NCBI GenBank assembly: GCA_947463845.1
Contig: CANHUM010000059.1
Location: 1-8,517 of the forward strand
Direction: 5' to 3'
Length of the DNA stretch: 8,517 nt
Source of the DNA: Comamonadaceae bacterium
GTDB taxonomy: Bacteria; Pseudomonadota; Gammaproteobacteria; Burkholderiales; Burkholderiaceae_C
Shown: piece after piece, positions 5,497 to 8,517 of the stretch
Layout of the letters: every line of letters begins with the position of its first letter
Position numbering within the stretch: position 1 is the first letter of the stretch
The notes under the pieces: model-generated
Database searches by the model: none
What the model saw: only the letters and a program-made list of their open reading frames with translations
What the model was told of the DNA's origin: nothing
Made by a program: the position numbers and the translations under genes

Positions 5497-7224
5497 TCAT
5501 TGAGGCAAAGCTTGGGCCAAGGCGGCCTGCAACCGTGTGGCATCCAGCGTGAGCCAACGGGCGCAAATGTGCTGGTCCGGGCGCAGCAAATAAGCGGCAC
5601 CCTGTGCTTGGGCATTAGATCCATGGTCAAAGGGTACGCCATAACGCTCGCGCAAGTGACCATCGGCATCGGACAGGGTTTGGTCGGCTCCGGCAACCGG
5701 CTGGGTGGCGCCCACGGCGATCACCTTCAGCGGCACGCCCTGCGCACGCACATTTTGAATCACCGCTTGCAGCGACTCGGGCAACGCTGGCGCATCAGTG
5801 AAGTACAGCAGATCAAAACCGCCACCGAGATGGTCGAGCAGGTAGTCGCCGTCACCAGCGCCCGGGCCCAAGCGCACATTCTGTGGCGGCGCGCCATGGG
5901 CCGGACCGGCCTTGAACAGACCGTTATCGTCGTCCGTGCTGTTGAGCATGGAGTGGCTGTATTCGTGCGGACGAGAAGTACGCCAGTGGTACAGGGGTCG
6001 CACAAACGCCTGGGTCAGCGACAGGGACAGCACCGCATCGCGCAAGAGCCGAAAACCCCGGCTGGGTGGCGCCATGAAGCGCGTGCTTTTACCCGACTCG
6101 GCAATGATTTCGCGGGCCGCGCCCACACGTTCGGCGCTGTGGTTGGTCAGCAGTTTCTGGTCCGCCAAACCCTTGACCACAAAGGCCAAATGCCAGCCCA
6201 GCGACTGCGCATCCTGAAAGGCGGTGTTGGCACCGCGCACGCCAAAAATCGGCAAGAGGTGCGCGGCGTCGCCCGTGAAGATGACGCTGCCGTGCACGAA
6301 TTCGGGCAGGGTGAGCGTGCGGGCTGAATAAACCGAAGACCAGTCCATCTCCCATGGCACACCCGCGTGTCCGATCATGGCCAGCTGCGCGTCAATGCGG
6401 GTCTTGAGCGACTCGGGGCGCAATGCCTCTTCAGGTGTTTCACCCGGGGGCAGCTGGTAGTCCACGCGCCAAATGCCATGCGGCTCGCGGTGCATCAAGA
6501 TGGTGTTGCCGGGGTTCCATTCGGGGTCGAAAAAAGCCAGTCGCTCGGTGGGGTACGGCAGGTCAATTCGGATGTCGGCGATCACGAAAAACCCCTCGTA
6601 GGATGCGCCTTCCATCTGCAGGTTCATCGCACTGCGAATGCCTGAACGCCCGCCATCGGCGGCCACCACCCAATCGCTCTCCAGGGTGTAGGGGCCTTCA
6701 GGCGTGTCCACCTCGAGCACGGCATGACCTGCCTTCTGCACCACTTGGGTGACCTTGTTGCCCCAGCGAAAGTCAATCAAGGGGTTGGCCTGGCAAGCGT
6801 CGTGCAGGAACTCCTCCATGAACTGTTGCTGCACGTTGATGATCGGGAAAAAGCGGTCATCTGCATCGTGCGGCGCTTCCATGCGGAACACACGCTGACC
6901 CCGGTAGAACGAATTGCCAAAGCGCCAGGGCAGCCCGACCGCAGTCATGCGGTCGGCCACGCCGACTTGCTGCAGGATCTCCATCGAGCGACGGGTGAAA
7001 CAGATGGCCCGGCTGCCTTGCGAAAACTGCAACTCCGCCGCCAACACCACGCTGGGCACGCCATGTCGGGCCAGTTCAAGGGCCGTGACCATGCCGGCCG
7101 GACCGGCGCCGACAATCACCACTTTCTTCCTGTCCTGCTCAGGGTGCGCAGAGGCCAACCAAGGCTTGAAGACCTGGTAGTGGTAGTAAATCGAAGGACG
7201 TGCTGCGGTGCTGGGGGTGTGCAT
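5497..7224 (-). CDS. FAD-dependent aromatic-ring monooxygenase (PheA/TfdB/MhpA-like)
   Basis: A 575-residue class A flavoprotein monooxygenase. The FAD-binding Rossmann motif VVIVGAGPAGM lies at 35-45 after an unusually long N-terminal lead. VVAADGGRSGIR (186-197) is the DG motif for FAD and NAD(P)H contact, and VIFTGDAAHLLPIFGVRGANTAFQDA (about 314-339) is the GD motif that binds the FAD ribityl chain. A C-terminal thioredoxin-like domain runs from about 450 to 575, ending with AAYLLRPDQHICARW. Family members hydroxylate phenolic or related rings with NAD(P)H and O2. The particular substrate cannot be read from sequence. ATG 7224 lies 19 bases after the marR stop and has no clear ribosome site; no later start keeps the FAD motif intact. 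It is the main catabolic enzyme of the operon, so expression probably depends on the upstream MarR regulator. Confidence 0.92.
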   Translation of the reverse strand: MHTPSTAARPSIYYHYQVFKPWLASAHPEQDRKKVVIVGAGPAGMVTALELARHGVPSVVLAAELQFSQGSRAICFTRRSMEILQQVGVADRMTAVGLPWRFGNSFYRGQRVFRMEAPHDADDRFFPIINVQQQFMEEFLHDACQANPLIDFRWGNKVTQVVQKAGHAVLEVDTPEGPYTLESDWVVAADGGRSGIRSAMNLQMEGASYEGFFVIADIRIDLPYPTERLAFFDPEWNPGNTILMHREPHGIWRVDYQLPPGETPEEALRPESLKTRIDAQLAMIGHAGVPWEMDWSSVYSARTLTLPEFVHGSVIFTGDAAHLLPIFGVRGANTAFQDAQSLGWHLAFVVKGLADQKLLTNHSAERVGAAREIIAESGKSTRFMAPPSRGFRLLRDAVLSLSLTQAFVRPLYHWRTSRPHEYSHSMLNSTDDDNGLFKAGPAHGAPPQNVRLGPGAGDGDYLLDHLGGGFDLLYFTDAPALPESLQAVIQNVRAQGVPLKVIAVGATQPVAGADQTLSDADGHLRERYGVPFDHGSNAQAQGAAYLLRPDQHICARWLTLDATRLQAALAQALPQ

Positions 7225-7243
7225 GGCGTTTGGGGCGTGAATT

Positions 7244-7678
7244 TCAGCGTGGACGGGCGTGGGCGATGAGCCGGTCCAACATGGCGCTCAAGCTGGCCTG
7301 TTCCCGTTCGGTCAAGCAGCCAAAGATCTCTTCGTTGCGCTGGGCAATCATGGCCATGGCGGTTTTGAAGACTTTGCGTCCACTGGCCGTCAAGGTCAGC
7401 ACCACGCCACGGCCATCGCCGGGGTGATCGGCTTTACACACCAAGCCCTGGTCCACCAAGGCCTGTGCGGCCCGGCTGGCCTGACCTTTGTCAAGGTTGG
7501 CTTTTTCGGCCAACTCTTTGACCGACAAGGGCTCAAAGCTGCCAATGGTCGACAGGCACCGCCCGTTGCTCATCGACAAGCCGGTGCACTCGGGATAGGC
7601 CAGCTGACTGTCCGAATCGGTCAGTTTGTGCAGTTGGTGCAGACGGTAGGTCAACGTGCGGTCGAGGGGGGTGGGCAT
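7244..7678 (-). CDS. MarR-family transcriptional regulator
   Basis: A 144-residue winged helix-turn-helix protein of typical MarR length. N-terminal dimerisation helices (1-35) precede the DNA-binding region: LSVKELAEKANLDKGQASRAAQALVDQGLV at about 51-80, then a wing with the signature D84...GDGR (87-90) and LTLTASG (94-100), and a C-terminal dimer helix. MarR proteins act as dimers on palindromes and usually release DNA on binding small phenolic ligands. This gene is first in the operon with the monooxygenase, DUF2783 and asparaginase genes, and a perfect palindrome lies 17 bases upstream, so autoregulation is likely. The start at 7678 is the usual one; no ribosome site precedes it, and the predicted promoter places the transcript start at or near the ATG. 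The ligand is unknown, plausibly the monooxygenase substrate. Confidence 0.92.
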   Translation of the reverse strand: MPTPLDRTLTYRLHQLHKLTDSDSQLAYPECTGLSMSNGRCLSTIGSFEPLSVKELAEKANLDKGQASRAAQALVDQGLVCKADHPGDGRGVVLTLTASGRKVFKTAMAMIAQRNEEIFGCLTEREQASLSAMLDRLIAHARPR

Positions 7679-7684
7679 GGGGCG

Positions 7685-7713
7685 ATCTTAAAGCGATTTG
7701 GTTGCGCACGCAA
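7685..7713 (-). promoter_or_regulatory. Predicted promoter of the marR-monooxygenase operon
   Basis: Minus-strand -35 TTGCGT (7708-7713), 17-bp spacer and -10 TAAGAT (7685-7690). Matches to consensus are moderate (three and four of six) but the spacing is ideal. The -35 and much of the spacer lie inside the palindromic operator, so a bound MarR dimer would block polymerase. The start site would fall about seven bases after the -10, at the marR ATG. Confidence 0.45.
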
Positions 7714-7719
7714 CCAAAT
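7696..7719. promoter_or_regulatory. Palindromic operator, probable MarR binding site
   Basis: A perfect inverted repeat: arm ATTTGGTTGCG (7696-7706), centre CA, arm CGCAACCAAAT (7709-7719). Length, symmetry and AT-rich outer ends fit MarR dimer sites. It lies 17 bases upstream of the marR start and covers the predicted -35 region. It is not followed by a T run on either strand, so it is not a terminator. Confidence 0.75.
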
Positions 7720-7724
7720 AAGCC

Positions 7725-7752
7725 AAAAAAAGCCCGGGCAACGCTCAGGCTT
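7725..7752 (-). terminator. Intrinsic terminator of glcD
   Basis: On the minus strand, AAGCCTG (7746-7752) pairs with CGGGCTT, with one G-T wobble, one internal mismatch, two further GC pairs and a GTT loop, followed by a run of T down to 7725. It lies about 18 bases after the glcD stop and just before the marR operator, separating the two same-strand transcription units. Confidence 0.75.
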
Positions 7753-7769
7753 CATTTGAATGCGCTGGA

Positions 7770-8517
7770 TCAGAAGCGCTCGAGTTCCGGGTGCTTGATG
7801 GCCCCGGCACGCACGAGCATCTTGCCGTATTCGGCGCAGCGGTTGAGGGTGGGAATCACCTTGCCCGGGTTGAGCAGGCCTTGGGGGTCAAAGGCACGCT
7901 TGACGGCAAACATCTGCGCGTTTTCTTCAGGGCTGAACTGCACGCACATGCTGTTGACTTTCTCGATGCCCACACCGTGTTCGCCCGTGACGGTACCGCC
8001 CATGGCCACGCTGGTTTCCAGAATGTCGGCACCAAACAACTCGCAGCGACGCAGCTGGTCGGCGTCATTCGCATCGAACAAAATCAAGGGGTGCAGGTTG
8101 CCGTCGCCCGCGTGGAACACGTTCAGGCAGCGCAGCGCGTATTTGGTTTCCATCTCACTGATGGCTTGCAGGATGTCGGCCAAGCGTTTGCGCGGAATGG
8201 TCGAGTCCATGCACATGTAGTCGGGGCTGATGCGGCCCGATGCCGGGAAAGCATTTTTGCGACCGCTCCAGAACCTCAAGCGCTGGGCTTCATCGCGGCT
8301 GACCGAAATGGCCGTGGCACCGCCATCGCGCAACACCGCACTCATGCGGCCAATTTCTTCTTCCACCTCTTCGGGTGTACCGTCGCTCTCGCACAGCAAA
8401 ATCGCCGCCGCATTCAGGTCGTAGCCGGCATGCACAAAATCCTCCACCGCAATGGTCATGGGGCCGTCCATCATTTCCAGACCCGCCGGAATGATGCCTG
8501 CAGCAATCACAGCCGCC
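7770..8517 (-). CDS. glcD: Glycolate oxidase subunit GlcD-type FAD-linked oxidase, 5' part outside the window
   Basis: The last 248 residues of an FAD-linked oxidase; E. coli GlcD is about 500 residues, so roughly the N-terminal half, with the PCMH-type FAD-binding domain, is missing. The visible part is the FAD-oxidase C-terminal domain (PF02913). It includes AGLEMMD near the cut end, FWSGRKNAFPASGRISPDY, the conserved VFHAGDGNLHP (GDGNLHP at 8088-8108), GGTVTGEHGVGIEK (around 7959-7997) and the closing FDPQGLLNPGKVIPTLNRCAE. With GlcE and GlcF, GlcD oxidises glycolate to glyoxylate and passes electrons to the respiratory chain. The reading frame is open to the window edge; an internal GTG at 8510 is not the start. 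D-lactate dehydrogenases share this fold, but the GEHGVGIEK and NRCAE context favours GlcD. A terminator follows the stop. Confidence 0.9.
   Translation of the reverse strand, partial: AAVIAAGIIPAGLEMMDGPMTIAVEDFVHAGYDLNAAAILLCESDGTPEEVEEEIGRMSAVLRDGGATAISVSRDEAQRLRFWSGRKNAFPASGRISPDYMCMDSTIPRKRLADILQAISEMETKYALRCLNVFHAGDGNLHPLILFDANDADQLRRCELFGADILETSVAMGGTVTGEHGVGIEKVNSMCVQFSPEENAQMFAVKRAFDPQGLLNPGKVIPTLNRCAEYGKMLVRAGAIKHPELERF

Noticed and set aside
4375..6327. A 650-codon open frame on the plus strand opposite the asparaginase, DUF2783 and monooxygenase genes
   Set aside because: It is antisense to three genes with complete family motifs. Its translation has no recognisable domain, and long stop-free antisense frames are common in GC-rich DNA.
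1..8517. Search for mobile elements, CRISPR arrays, tRNA or toxin-antitoxin and defence genes
   Set aside because: No direct repeat arrays, terminal inverted repeats, transposase or integrase motifs or tRNA-like folds were seen; all genes are metabolic or housekeeping and share similar base composition.

Overview
The window looks like chromosomal DNA of a betaproteobacterium, most likely Comamonadaceae (Limnohabitans/Rhodoferax/Polaromonas-like). This is inferred from high GC, protein style and gene order; no rRNA or marker gene confirms it. Genes are tightly packed, with no stretch over 300 bases lacking a gene. I see no tRNA, rRNA, CRISPR array, transposase or phage gene.

Left part (1-2540), a conserved housekeeping block. 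A 3'-truncated rsmI runs leftward off the edge. Divergent to it, yraN, diaA and dolP (yraP) run rightward. This is the E. coli rsmI/yraN-diaA-dolP order without lpoA between rsmI and yraN. The rsmI and yraN start codons share one base. A perfect hairpin at 2511-2538 ends dolP and, on the other strand, the next gene.

Middle (2540-4249). A beta-hydroxyacid dehydrogenase of the GarR/3-hydroxyisobutyrate dehydrogenase family points left. The PLP-homeostasis protein YggS/PROSC points right. They share a 120-bp divergent intergenic region.

Right-centre (4267-7719), the accessory part of the window. A leftward four-gene operon runs marR, FAD-dependent aromatic-type monooxygenase, a 62-residue DUF2783-type protein, then a Rhizobium-type (Asparaginase_II) L-asparaginase. 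Intergenic gaps are 19, 10 and 14 nt. Just upstream of marR is a perfect inverted repeat (11-bp arms, 2-bp centre) overlapping a plausible promoter, which suggests autoregulation by MarR and ligand-induced expression of the whole unit. The combination suggests catabolism of an unidentified aromatic, perhaps amide-linked, compound.

Right edge (7725-8517). The C-terminal half of a glycolate oxidase GlcD-type FAD-linked oxidase runs leftward from beyond the window and ends at its own terminator before the marR promoter. GlcD makes glyoxylate, and a GarR-type reductase could act further down a glyoxylate-tartronate semialdehyde route, but the two genes are not in one operon here.
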